Position numbers and translations under genes: made by a program. A stretch of DNA of 64,000 nt from Escherichia ruysiae (GTDB lineage Bacteria > Pseudomonadota > Gammaproteobacteria > Enterobacterales > Enterobacteriaceae): assembly GCF_031323975.1 (NCBI RefSeq), contig NZ_JAVIWS010000001.1, forward strand, positions 4,278,001 to 4,342,000. The letters run 5' to 3'. This document shows, piece by piece, positions 14,140 to 22,839 of this stretch; within the stretch, counting starts at the first letter, position 1; each line of letters begins with the position of its first letter. The notes beneath the pieces are model-generated. The model ran no database searches. It saw nothing but the letters and a program-made list of their open reading frames with translations, and was not told the DNA's origin.

Positions 14140-14757
14140 ATGACAACCCAGTATGGATTTTTTATTGATTCCAGCCGTTGCACCGGTTGCAAAACCTGCG
14201 AACTGGCTTGTAAAGACTACAAAGATTTGACGCCTGAAGTCAGCTTCCGCCGCATTTATGAATATGCTGGTGGCGACTGGCAGGAGGATAACGGTGTCTG
14301 GCATCAGAACGTATTTGCCTACTATCTCTCGATTTCGTGCAATCACTGCGAAGATCCGGCGTGTACCAAAGTCTGCCCGAGCGGTGCGATGCATAAACGT
14401 GAAGATGGTTTTGTCGTTGTTGATGAAGATGTGTGCATCGGCTGTCGTTACTGCCATATGGCTTGCCCGTATGGCGCACCGCAGTATAACGAAACCAAAG
14501 GGCATATGACCAAATGCGATGGTTGCTATGACCGTGTCGCGGAAGGTAAAAAGCCGATCTGCGTTGAATCTTGTCCGCTGCGGGCGCTGGATTTTGGCCC
14601 TATCGACGAGCTGCGTAAAAAACATGGTGATCTGGCGGCTGTTGCGCCATTGCCACGAGCGCACTTTACCAAACCGAATATTGTGATCAAACCTAACGCC
14701 AACAGCCGCCCAACCGGGGATACCACTGGCTATCTGGCAAATCCGAAGGAGGTGTGA
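14140..14757 (+). CDS. dmsB: Dimethyl sulfoxide reductase iron-sulfur subunit DmsB
   Basis: Electron-transfer subunit linking the membrane anchor DmsC to DmsA. The 205-residue protein carries four ferredoxin-type Cys groups: CTGCKTCELAC, CNHCEDPACTKVC, CIGCRYCHMAC, and CDGC with the later CVESC. These supply ligands for four [4Fe-4S] clusters. There is no signal peptide of its own, so it is exported with DmsA. It ends one base before dmsC, showing tight translational coupling. Confidence 0.97.
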   Translation: MTTQYGFFIDSSRCTGCKTCELACKDYKDLTPEVSFRRIYEYAGGDWQEDNGVWHQNVFAYYLSISCNHCEDPACTKVCPSGAMHKREDGFVVVDEDVCIGCRYCHMACPYGAPQYNETKGHMTKCDGCYDRVAEGKKPICVESCPLRALDFGPIDELRKKHGDLAAVAPLPRAHFTKPNIVIKPNANSRPTGDTTGYLANPKEV

Positions 14758-14758
14758 G

Positions 14759-15622
14759 ATGGGAAGTGGATGGCATGAATGGCCGTTGATGATCTTCACG
14801 GTCTTCGGGCAGTGCGTCGTGGGCGGTTTTATCGTTCTGGCATTTGCCTTGTTGAAAGGCGAACTTAGGGCTGATACCCAACAGCGGGTGATTACCTGTA
14901 TGTTTGGCTTGTGGGTACTGATGGGCATTGGCTTTATCGCCTCAATGCTTCACCTTGGCTCACCTATGCGCGCCTTTAACTCACTCAACCGGGTTGGCTC
15001 TTCGGCATTGAGTAATGAAATCGCCAGTGGTTCGATCTTTTTTGCCGTAGGTGGCATCGGCTGGTTGTTGGCAGTGCTGAAAAAACTGTCACCGGCATTA
15101 CGCACGCTGTGGCTGGTGGTGACGATGATTCTCGGCGTGGTGTTTGTCTGGATGATGGTGCGAGTTTATAACAGCATCGATACCGTACCGACCTGGTACA
15201 GCATCTGGACACCGATGGGCTTCTTCCTGACTATGTTTATGGGAGGCCCGCTGCTGGGATATTTGTTACTGCGTCTGGCGGGGGTTAATGGTTGGGTGAT
15301 GCGTTTACTTCCGGCCATTTCAGTGCTGGCGCTGGTGGTGAGCGGCGTAATGTCTGTAATGCAGGGGGCTGAACTCGCTACGATTCACTCTTCTGTACAA
15401 CAGGCAGTGGCGTTAGTGCCGGATTACGGTGCGCTGATGGCCTGGCGGATTGTGCTTATCGCCGTGGCACTGTGCTTGTGGATTGTACCGCAGTTAAAAG
15501 GTTCTCAGCCTGCGGTATCGCTGCTTTCCGTGTCATTCATCCTGCTTCTGGCTGGTGAGTTAATCGGGCGCGGCGTGTTCTACGGGTTGCATATGACTGT
15601 GGGGATGGCCGTTGCCAGCTAA
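14759..15622 (+). CDS. dmsC: Dimethyl sulfoxide reductase membrane anchor DmsC
   Basis: Inner-membrane subunit that oxidises menaquinol and anchors DmsAB. The 287-residue protein is almost entirely hydrophobic, with about eight membrane segments and short charged loops. It starts one base after dmsB, preceded by a strong AAGGAGGTG ribosome site within dmsB. It is the last gene of the operon and is followed by a terminator. Confidence 0.97.
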   Translation: MGSGWHEWPLMIFTVFGQCVVGGFIVLAFALLKGELRADTQQRVITCMFGLWVLMGIGFIASMLHLGSPMRAFNSLNRVGSSALSNEIASGSIFFAVGGIGWLLAVLKKLSPALRTLWLVVTMILGVVFVWMMVRVYNSIDTVPTWYSIWTPMGFFLTMFMGGPLLGYLLLRLAGVNGWVMRLLPAISVLALVVSGVMSVMQGAELATIHSSVQQAVALVPDYGALMAWRIVLIAVALCLWIVPQLKGSQPAVSLLSVSFILLLAGELIGRGVFYGLHMTVGMAVAS

Positions 15623-15631
15623 GATGTTTAT

Positions 15632-15660
15632 AACCGGGGTCTCGGCCCCGGTTTTCTTTT
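15632..15660 (+). terminator. dmsC terminator (between convergent dmsC and ycaC)
   Basis: A perfect 8-bp stem AACCGGGG/CCCCGGTT with a 6-base loop is followed by TTTTCTTTT on the + strand. It sits between the convergent genes. The minus-strand tail is poorer in T, so it mainly serves dmsABC. Confidence 0.85.
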
Positions 15661-16285
15661 ATTTCTGTTTCGTTAAGGTGTCATAACTGGTCATCAAATT
15701 ACGATAATCAGGAATGTGGTTAGAGAACAGCGTCGCCAGACCTTCGATATCGTTGCGCCAGTCACGGTGCAGTTCGCAGGCGACACCAAACCACGTCATC
15801 AATTGTGCCCCTGCTTGTGACATACGATCCCATGCCGAATGCCGGGTAATTTCGTTAAAGGTTCCTGACGCGTCAGTCACCACAAAGACATCGAAACCTT
15901 CTTCAATCGCCGAAAGCGCCGGGAATGCTACGCAAACTTCGGTGACCACTCCGGCGATAATCAACTGCTTTTTACCTGTCGCCTTGACCGCTTTAACAAA
16001 ATCTTCGTTATCCCAGGCGTTAATATTTCCCGGACGGGCAATATACGGTGCATCCGGGAACTGTGCTTTCAGTTCAGGGACTAATGGGCCGTTAGGACCG
16101 GTTTCAAAACTGGTAGTAAGAATGGTGGGTAGATTGAAATATTTGGCTAAGTCACCCAGCGCCAGCACGTTATTTTTAAATTTGTCAGGTTCAATATCCC
16201 GCACGAGGGAAAGTAAACCGGCCTGGTGATCAACTAACAAAACAGCAGCATCATTTTTATCGAGACGAACATACGGTTTGGTCAT
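15659..16285 (-). CDS. ycaC: Isochorismatase-family hydrolase YcaC
   Basis: Cytoplasmic cysteine-hydrolase fold protein known as an octamer with unclear physiological substrate. The 208-residue product shows the family nucleophile Cys118 (GVVTEVCVA) and Asp19 (LLVDHQ). Position 84 holds a basic residue (Arg). The start ATG is preceded by a strong GAAAGGAGAAG ribosome site. It is convergent with dmsC and divergent from ycaD. The name comes from near-identity with K-12 YcaC. Confidence 0.95.
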   Translation of the reverse strand: MTKPYVRLDKNDAAVLLVDHQAGLLSLVRDIEPDKFKNNVLALGDLAKYFNLPTILTTSFETGPNGPLVPELKAQFPDAPYIARPGNINAWDNEDFVKAVKATGKKQLIIAGVVTEVCVAFPALSAIEEGFDVFVVTDASGTFNEITRHSAWDRMSQAGAQLMTWFGVACELHRDWRNDIEGLATLFSNHIPDYRNLMTSYDTLTKQK

Positions 16286-16599
16286 TCTCTTCTCCTTTCG
16301 AGAGTCAGTGGTACGCCTGAAATCGTTCAGACGCGATGCGTTGCCCTGAAAGCATAGACGGGAAATTCAGGTTTGCAGTGACCATGAAATTTTTCGACTG
16401 AACTAAACATATGAACGTTATGTTAGATCAATAAAAACAATTAGATGAGACTGATTATCTTTTCGTTATTAGTGTTATGAATGAGTAATATAAATCGATA
16501 ATACAGCCGCTGCGTTATGTACGTATTTTCACCCATTGACAATGTTTTTGGCGGTGGCATGATGCGCATGAAATTTGAACTTCCTCACGGTTTTCATTC
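16286..16599. promoter_or_regulatory. ycaC-ycaD divergent intergenic region
   Basis: About 310 bases between divergent genes. The ycaC half holds its strong ribosome site. On the + strand TTGACA (16536-16541) and CATGAT (16558-16563), 16 bases apart, form a plausible sigma-70 promoter for ycaD. The middle is AT-rich with no reading frame. No known operator was recognised. Confidence 0.45.
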
Positions 16600-17748
16600 A
16601 TGTCCACGTATACCCGGCCTGTCATGCTTTTGCTGTCTGGCCTACTTTTGTTGACTCTGGCGATCGCGGTGTTAAATACACTCGTGCCGCTATGGCTCGC
16701 CCAGGTACACTTGCCCACATGGCAGGTCGGCGTCGTCAGTTCGTCTTATTTTACCGGCAACCTGGTTGGTACTTTACTGACAGGGTATGTCATTAAACGC
16801 TTTGGGTTTAATCGCAGCTATTACCTTGCTTCCTTTATTTTTGCTGCGGGTTGTGCCGGGCTTGGCTTGATGATTGGTTTCTGGAGCTGGTTAGCCTGGC
16901 GTTTCGTCGCAGGCGTTGGTTGCGCCATGATTTGGGTGGTGGTAGAAAGCGCGCTGATGTGCAGCGGTACGTCACGTAACCGTGGGCGGTTACTTGCCGC
17001 CTATATGATGGTTTATTATGTGGGGACGTTTTTAGGCCAGTTACTGCTCAGTAAAGTTTCAACCGAGTTGATGAGCGTATTGCCGTGGGCTACAGGGTTG
17101 ACCCTGGCAGGGATCTTGCCGCTGCTGTTTACTCGTATCGTGAATCAGCAGGCTGAGAACCATGCTTCGACGCCAATTATGTCAATGCTAAAACTTCGTC
17201 AGGCGCGGCTTGGCGTGAACGGCTGTATTATCTCGGGAATCGTTCTGGGTTCTTTGTATGGTCTGATGCCGCTGTACCTCAATCATAAAGGGATTAGCAA
17301 CGCCAGCATTGGCTTCTGGATGGCGGTTCTGGTTAGTGCTGGTATCCTTGGGCAATGGCCAATTGGTCGTCTGGCAGATAAATTTGGTCGCCTGCTGGTA
17401 CTGCGCGTTCAGGTATTTGTCGTCATTCTCGGTAGTATTGCGATGTTAAGTCAGGCGGCAATGGCACCTGCGTTGTTCATCCTCGGTGCAGCCGGTTTTA
17501 CGCTCTATCCGGTGGCGATGGCCTGGGCTTGCGAGAAAGTTGAACATCATCAGCTGGTGGCAATGAATCAGGCGTTATTGTTAAGTTATACCGTCGGTAG
17601 TCTGCTTGGCCCGTCTTTTACTGCCATGTTAATGCAGAATTTCTCTGATAATCTGCTGTTTATCATGATCGCCAGTGTGTCGTTTATTTATTTACTCATG
17701 CTGCTTCGCAACGCCGGTCATACACCAAAACCCGTTGCTCACGTGTAA
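16600..17748 (+). CDS. ycaD: MFS transporter YcaD
   Basis: Putative major facilitator superfamily transporter of unknown substrate. The 382-residue protein has about twelve membrane segments. An MFS-like loop with GRLADKFGR (around residue 260) joins later helices, and the C-terminus is short and hydrophilic. The start MSTYTRPVM matches K-12. It shows more substitutions than its neighbours (for example VHLPTWQVG near residue 35). It stands alone with its own terminator. Confidence 0.95.
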   Translation: MSTYTRPVMLLLSGLLLLTLAIAVLNTLVPLWLAQVHLPTWQVGVVSSSYFTGNLVGTLLTGYVIKRFGFNRSYYLASFIFAAGCAGLGLMIGFWSWLAWRFVAGVGCAMIWVVVESALMCSGTSRNRGRLLAAYMMVYYVGTFLGQLLLSKVSTELMSVLPWATGLTLAGILPLLFTRIVNQQAENHASTPIMSMLKLRQARLGVNGCIISGIVLGSLYGLMPLYLNHKGISNASIGFWMAVLVSAGILGQWPIGRLADKFGRLLVLRVQVFVVILGSIAMLSQAAMAPALFILGAAGFTLYPVAMAWACEKVEHHQLVAMNQALLLSYTVGSLLGPSFTAMLMQNFSDNLLFIMIASVSFIYLLMLLRNAGHTPKPVAHV

Positions 17749-17759
17749 ATGAATGAGTG

Positions 17760-17796
17760 CAGAGTGTGAACTGGCTGTTTCGCACTCTGTTTTTTG
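17760..17796 (+). terminator. ycaD terminator
   Basis: An 11-bp stem (CAGAGTGTGAA with TTCGCACTCTG, one wobble pair) and an 8-base loop are followed by TTTTTT. This is a typical intrinsic terminator 11 bases after the ycaD stop. Confidence 0.9.
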
Positions 17797-17955
17797 TTTC
17801 CTCTGTACAACTATCTTTTAGCAAATTTTATTCGTAAAAAAATAAAGTGTGCAGCAGGTTATAATTTTGCATTCCGCTATTTCCGCACGTCTTGTTTGCC
17901 GCGCATAATTCCTCGTTTTCTAAATATCCATTAAATATTGGCGAAGGATCGATCT

Positions 17956-19386
17956 ATGGCTGGGAACGTTCAGGAAAAACAGTTGCGATGGTACAACATT
18001 GCTTTGATGTCATTTATTACCGTTTGGGGCTTTGGCAACGTTGTAAATAACTATGCCAACCAGGGACTGGTGGTTGTTTTTTCATGGGTATTTATTTTTG
18101 CGCTCTATTTCACACCTTATGCCCTGATTGTCGGCCAGTTAGGTTCGACCTTTAAAGACGGGAGAGGGGGCGTTAGTACCTGGATTAAACATACCATGGG
18201 GCCAGGGCTGGCTTACCTTGCAGCATGGACCTACTGGGTGGTGCATATTCCTTATTTGGCACAAAAACCACAGGCAATACTGATCGCGCTCGGTTGGGCG
18301 ATGAAAGGCGATGGTTCGTTAATCAAAGAATATTCGGTCGTAGCGTTACAGGGGTTAACGCTGGTGCTGTTTATCTTCTTTATGTGGGTTGCCTCCCGAG
18401 GCATGAAGTCACTGAAAATTGTTGGTTCAGTGGCAGGGATTGCGATGTTTGTCATGTCGCTCCTCTATGTGGCGATGGCGGTAACCGCGCCTGCGATTAC
18501 TGAAGTGCATATTGCGACTACTAATATTACCTGGGAAACATTCATACCACATATCGATTTCACCTACATTACCACCATTTCAATGCTGGTTTTTGCGGTT
18601 GGTGGTGCTGAGAAGATTTCTCCTTACGTTAACCAAACACGCAACCCAGGAAAAGAATTTCCAAAAGGGATGTTGTGTCTGGCGGGCATGGTAGCAGTAT
18701 GTGCGATTCTCGGCTCACTGGCGATGGGGATGATGTTTGACTCGCGCAATATTCCCGATGATTTGATGACTAACGGTCAGTATTACGCCTTCCAGAAGCT
18801 GGGGGAGTATTACAATATGGGTAATACCTTAATGGTGATTTATGCCATTGCGAACACTCTGGGGCAAGTTGCCGCACTGGTATTTTCGATTGATGCACCG
18901 CTTAAAGTGTTATTAGGCGATGCCGACAGCAAATATATTCCAGCAAGTTTATGTCGTACCAACGCTTCTGGTACGCCGGTTAATGGTTATTTTCTGACTC
19001 TGGTGCTGGTGGCGATCCTGATTATGCTACCGACTCTCGGCATCGGTGATATGAACAATCTCTATAAATGGCTGTTGAATCTTAACTCGGTAGTGATGCC
19101 GCTGCGTTATTTGTGGGTATTTGTTGCGTTTATTGCTGTCGTTCGCCTGGCGCAGAAATATAAACCAGAGTATGTCTTTATTCGTAATAAGCCGATGGCA
19201 ATGACCGTCGGGATATGGTGTTTTGCCTTTACCGCTTTTGCCTGCCTGACAGGAATTTTCCCTAAAATGGAAGCCTTCACTGCAGAGTGGACATTCCAAT
19301 TGGCACTGAACATTACTACGCCATTTGTCCTCGTTGGACTGGGGCTGATATTCCCGCTGCTTGCACGTAAAGCGAATACAAAATAG
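17956..19386 (+). CDS. ycaM: APC-family amino acid transporter YcaM
   Basis: Putative inner-membrane amino acid or amine transporter of the APC superfamily with unknown substrate. The 476-residue protein has about twelve hydrophobic segments and the family helix-1 motif region SFITVWGFGNVVNN. The frame stays open upstream to a TTG at 17938. The ATG at 17956 (MAGNVQEKQL) has AAGGAT just upstream and matches the known K-12 start. It is the last core gene before the accessory locus. Confidence 0.94.
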   Translation: MAGNVQEKQLRWYNIALMSFITVWGFGNVVNNYANQGLVVVFSWVFIFALYFTPYALIVGQLGSTFKDGRGGVSTWIKHTMGPGLAYLAAWTYWVVHIPYLAQKPQAILIALGWAMKGDGSLIKEYSVVALQGLTLVLFIFFMWVASRGMKSLKIVGSVAGIAMFVMSLLYVAMAVTAPAITEVHIATTNITWETFIPHIDFTYITTISMLVFAVGGAEKISPYVNQTRNPGKEFPKGMLCLAGMVAVCAILGSLAMGMMFDSRNIPDDLMTNGQYYAFQKLGEYYNMGNTLMVIYAIANTLGQVAALVFSIDAPLKVLLGDADSKYIPASLCRTNASGTPVNGYFLTLVLVAILIMLPTLGIGDMNNLYKWLLNLNSVVMPLRYLWVFVAFIAVVRLAQKYKPEYVFIRNKPMAMTVGIWCFAFTAFACLTGIFPKMEAFTAEWTFQLALNITTPFVLVGLGLIFPLLARKANTK

Positions 19387-19393
19387 TCATCAT

Positions 19394-19411
19394 GCCCCGG
19401 TTCGCCGGGGC
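19394..19411 (+). terminator. GC-rich UUCG hairpin after ycaM
   Basis: GCCCCGG-TTCG-CCGGGGC is a perfect 7-bp stem with a TTCG tetraloop 8 bases after the ycaM stop. No T-run follows, so it is a stability hairpin or a weak terminator. It marks the last recognisable core sequence before the insertion. Confidence 0.6.
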
Positions 19412-20486
19412 TGTGATATCAAATAGACTAAAATTAGATCAGGCCTGATAAGGCAAAAGTTAAGTTTTTCTTAAGAGATGAAAGAAAATCAACGCTACCG
19501 TGATAATACGAATTTTAGTTATCGGAGACCATTATTTTTAGATATGGTGATAGTTTTAATTATTGGTTATTTTGCAAGTTATTATTTTGGGCTCTGGAGT
19601 AAACTCTTGCGCATAGTAATAACATGATTTTTACGGCTAAATTTTCAACAAAGATTGGTAATGTAAACTCGTATTTTTTGATCTGCATCAATGAATTCGC
19701 ACGTTGCTAATTATGGTTAAATTTGCTGAGAATGATTGCGGTTATTGTTTGGATATGCAGATGGTATATTGATTCACTGGCGTAATATTCTGTAAAAACT
19801 ATATTTTATAGTGTTTTAATCTGGTAAAAATCATCTCCCGACAGAATCTTCTCATGCCTGGTGTAGTTCACAGTCTTTTGTTTTAAAAATAAAATAGTGC
19901 TCTAATGTTGCATCTATTGTTTTATCGAACGTGTGTTCCTGAAAATATTTATCTGTTAGGTTGATGGACAAATTACAGCCTGGGCAGTGAAATTTTCACG
20001 ATCACTTTCTGACTAAATCTTACTTTAAGGTTACTGATTAATATATTTGGGCTAAGAGAGTCGTATTACACATGTCTTAAATAAGATAAATAAACAGAAT
20101 GGATTACTGACAATAGATATTAATACCTCTTTTGGATAATTATAGAGTAGATGTCACAACTCGGCAGGATGTGCTAGTTGTGTTGTTACAGGGTAATTTT
20201 TTCATATCTAAATTATTTCGTTGAATGATTAACGAAAGGCGGTAGCGTGGGTGAAAGATACAAAGATGAGTGTTACATATAACAATATTGTTCTGGTTAA
20301 AATAAGAAGCATGATAATCACTTGTGGAAATTAAGAAAAAATTAATCTTCTCATCATGACATATTTGTTATATTGGAATAATGAAATTAAGAAAGTCATA
20401 AAAAGGAGGGTAACATCGGCTAATATACAGAACTTTATACGATCTTATATTAAAGCTATTGATAACATTTTAGTCAGAACACCAGT
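19412..20486. other. AT-rich noncoding region upstream of the exopolysaccharide locus
   Basis: About 1.07 kb with no convincing ORF on either strand and strong AT richness, unlike the core on the left. It includes the 7-bp inverted repeat CACAACT/AGTTGTG (about 20154-20181). It also has a very good Shine-Dalgarno (AAGGAGGG at 20403-20410) with no start codon after it. No RNA family, IS remnant or integrase was recognised. It probably holds the promoter and leader of the downstream operon and possibly H-NS binding sites. Those functions are inferred from composition and position only. Confidence 0.6.
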
Positions 20487-22835
20487 ATGTATAGCATTAC
20501 CGAAAAATTAAACTCAAGATTTAACACTGCGGTTATATTAGCTGTTACTGTCTATATTGTCTTGTCATTTATTACCGCAATTGATTTCCATAAAAAAATA
20601 GCAGAAAACTCTGCACAGATTAACCTTATACTCATCAATAACAATTTGAATAATTTTTTTTCTAAAGTTGAAAAAGAGGCTGATGCATTAAAAGATGCAA
20701 TCTATCTGTTACATGATGAAGATGAAATAAAGCGAGCAGTCCTTCATCGCATGAAAAAAATAGACGCGGTTAATTTAGTAGGGATAATGCTCAATAATGG
20801 AAAATATCTTAGCTTTATTCGAACTGAGAATGGGGAGGTAAAATTTCTGGGGCAATCAGAACCCGGTAAACCTTTTATTGGTGACGATGGTGATATCAGC
20901 GATAACTACTTTAATCCGGAATCACGACCATGGAATAAATTACCAAGGGGGACTTATTCAAAATGGTCACCATGGTATAATTGTTATGGTATTGCCGGAA
21001 AAAAATGTTTTTCGTTTTCACTACGACCATCCGAAGAAGAAAAAAAATCATTTGCTTTGAAGCTAATACATCTGGATCTTGATGAAAAATATTTCAGTAA
21101 TTTTTTAAATAAACTGGCTGGTGATTCTGATATTTTATTCATGGAACAGAACAAAAGGATTATGGTGGGTAATGAAAAATCAATGTTACATCTTATTGTC
21201 CGTGATTTATCGGGAAGTTATAACATAAGCAATAATAGTGGCAACTATACAGATAATGTTATCTCACTCCCCAGGCTTCCTGATGTCAGATTCCATTATT
21301 TCCACTATCAAAAATCAGAAGATACAAACATCAATAAATATTTTACACTGATGTTTTTATGTGGCTTGGTTTGTTTTTGTTTATTATGGTATATCGTTGA
21401 AAAAATAACAAGAAAAATCAAAGGTGAATCCAGCAAACTGATAGAACATCTGAAAAAATTAGCTAATTCAGTATATCGCAACGACACAATTGATATTGTG
21501 CAAAATGACAGTGGTGAGATTGTTGAACTCAAAAAAATCATTAATAATATCAGCGATAAATACAAGGAGCGTATGGACCGATTACTTAATCTTGTGTCCT
21601 ATGAACAAGGAAGTTGCTTTTATATTAATAAGGCTATTATTGAAACTAATAATAAAACCTATTTGGCAATTGGTATGCTTTGCATCTATGGATTAGAGTT
21701 TGTTGAAGCGGTATATGGAAGTCAGAAATTTCATGAGATTTTTAATGATATAAAATCTAAGATATCACAAAAATATTCAAAATATTGTGATATCGTAAAA
21801 ATCTCAACTGAAACATACTTGTTGCTATGTCACACTGATTGCGAAGAGTTCATCGAAAAATTATCGGTTTTAAACTTTCCTGAACATATATTTTGCATAA
21901 GAAATATATATATCCACAAGATTGCCATTTGCGAAAATTTTTCAGGGGAAAATGTATCGATTTATGAAAGGAAACTGAAACTGGCATTAACAGCTATGCG
22001 GGAAAATAAAGAATCTGAATTTATTTTTTATGATGACATCAAAGTCCATGAGCTTGATCAAAAGGTCTGGGTGGCAGGAAATATAAAAAAAGCGATTGCG
22101 AGTAATGAGCTTTATTTAGTATATCAACCGATTGTTGATATGGATAATAATAGGGTTGTAGGCGCGGAGGCGTTATGTCGCTGGTTGTCCTGCGAAAATG
22201 GGGTAATACCGCCATCAATTTTTGTACCTGTTGCTGAAGAAATAGGATTAATTAAAGAACTGGGTGATTTTGTTCTCGAAACAGCTATTAGCGAATTTGG
22301 GGTGTTTAGTTGTGAATATGAGGTTGCTAACGATTTTCTCCTGCATATCAATGTTTCTCCCTGGCAATTAAATGAATTTGACTTCCACACTCGTGTTCTT
22401 ACTTTAATTAATGCATTTGGTGTAAATGCTGAACAAATCTGCCTGGAGATCACCGAGTCAGCAGTAAAAGATATAAATGATAGCTTTTACAATAATATAA
22501 ATATTTTAAAAGAAAATGGTATCAAGATTTCCCTTGATGATTTCGGAAGTGGATTAGCTGACCTGAAAAAACTTTATAAAGTGAGACCTGATAGCATTAA
22601 AATTGATTCAGAGTTTACCTCTGGTATTTTCGATGAAACTAACAAAGTTGTATATTTTATATCCAGTCTTGCTCGTGAAGAAAATATGCCGGTAATAGCT
22701 GAAGGTGTTGAAACTGAAAGTCAGGCTAGAGAGTTGCAAAAATTAGGATTCTCTCATGTTCAGGGATACTTATACCAGAAACCGTTACCGTTTTCAGAAT
22801 GGCATATAGACAGCAAACCGAAAAAAAGAAAATAA
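20487..22835 (+). CDS. Membrane c-di-GMP phosphodiesterase with degenerate GGDEF and intact EAL domain
   Basis: Predicted inner-membrane enzyme that hydrolyses c-di-GMP. The 782-residue protein has a first membrane segment at about residues 14-34, a periplasmic sensor region to about 285, a second membrane segment at about 288-310, and then a HAMP-like linker. The following GGDEF-like domain lacks a recognisable GG(D/E)EF; STETY stands at that place. The C-terminal EAL domain keeps the family catalytic set: EAL at 561-563, NVS, the Glu in EITES, DD at 684-685 in DDFGSG, the Lys in SIKID, AEGVE and VQGYLY. It is strongly AT-rich, so probably acquired. Its start has no clear ribosome site. It ends 4 bases before the cyclase gene. 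No K-12 orthologue recognised. Confidence 0.88.
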   Translation: MYSITEKLNSRFNTAVILAVTVYIVLSFITAIDFHKKIAENSAQINLILINNNLNNFFSKVEKEADALKDAIYLLHDEDEIKRAVLHRMKKIDAVNLVGIMLNNGKYLSFIRTENGEVKFLGQSEPGKPFIGDDGDISDNYFNPESRPWNKLPRGTYSKWSPWYNCYGIAGKKCFSFSLRPSEEEKKSFALKLIHLDLDEKYFSNFLNKLAGDSDILFMEQNKRIMVGNEKSMLHLIVRDLSGSYNISNNSGNYTDNVISLPRLPDVRFHYFHYQKSEDTNINKYFTLMFLCGLVCFCLLWYIVEKITRKIKGESSKLIEHLKKLANSVYRNDTIDIVQNDSGEIVELKKIINNISDKYKERMDRLLNLVSYEQGSCFYINKAIIETNNKTYLAIGMLCIYGLEFVEAVYGSQKFHEIFNDIKSKISQKYSKYCDIVKISTETYLLLCHTDCEEFIEKLSVLNFPEHIFCIRNIYIHKIAICENFSGENVSIYERKLKLALTAMRENKESEFIFYDDIKVHELDQKVWVAGNIKKAIASNELYLVYQPIVDMDNNRVVGAEALCRWLSCENGVIPPSIFVPVAEEIGLIKELGDFVLETAISEFGVFSCEYEVANDFLLHINVSPWQLNEFDFHTRVLTLINAFGVNAEQICLEITESAVKDINDSFYNNINILKENGIKISLDDFGSGLADLKKLYKVRPDSIKIDSEFTSGIFDETNKVVYFISSLAREENMPVIAEGVETESQARELQKLGFSHVQGYLYQKPLPFSEWHIDSKPKKRK

Positions 22836-22839
22836 AGCA

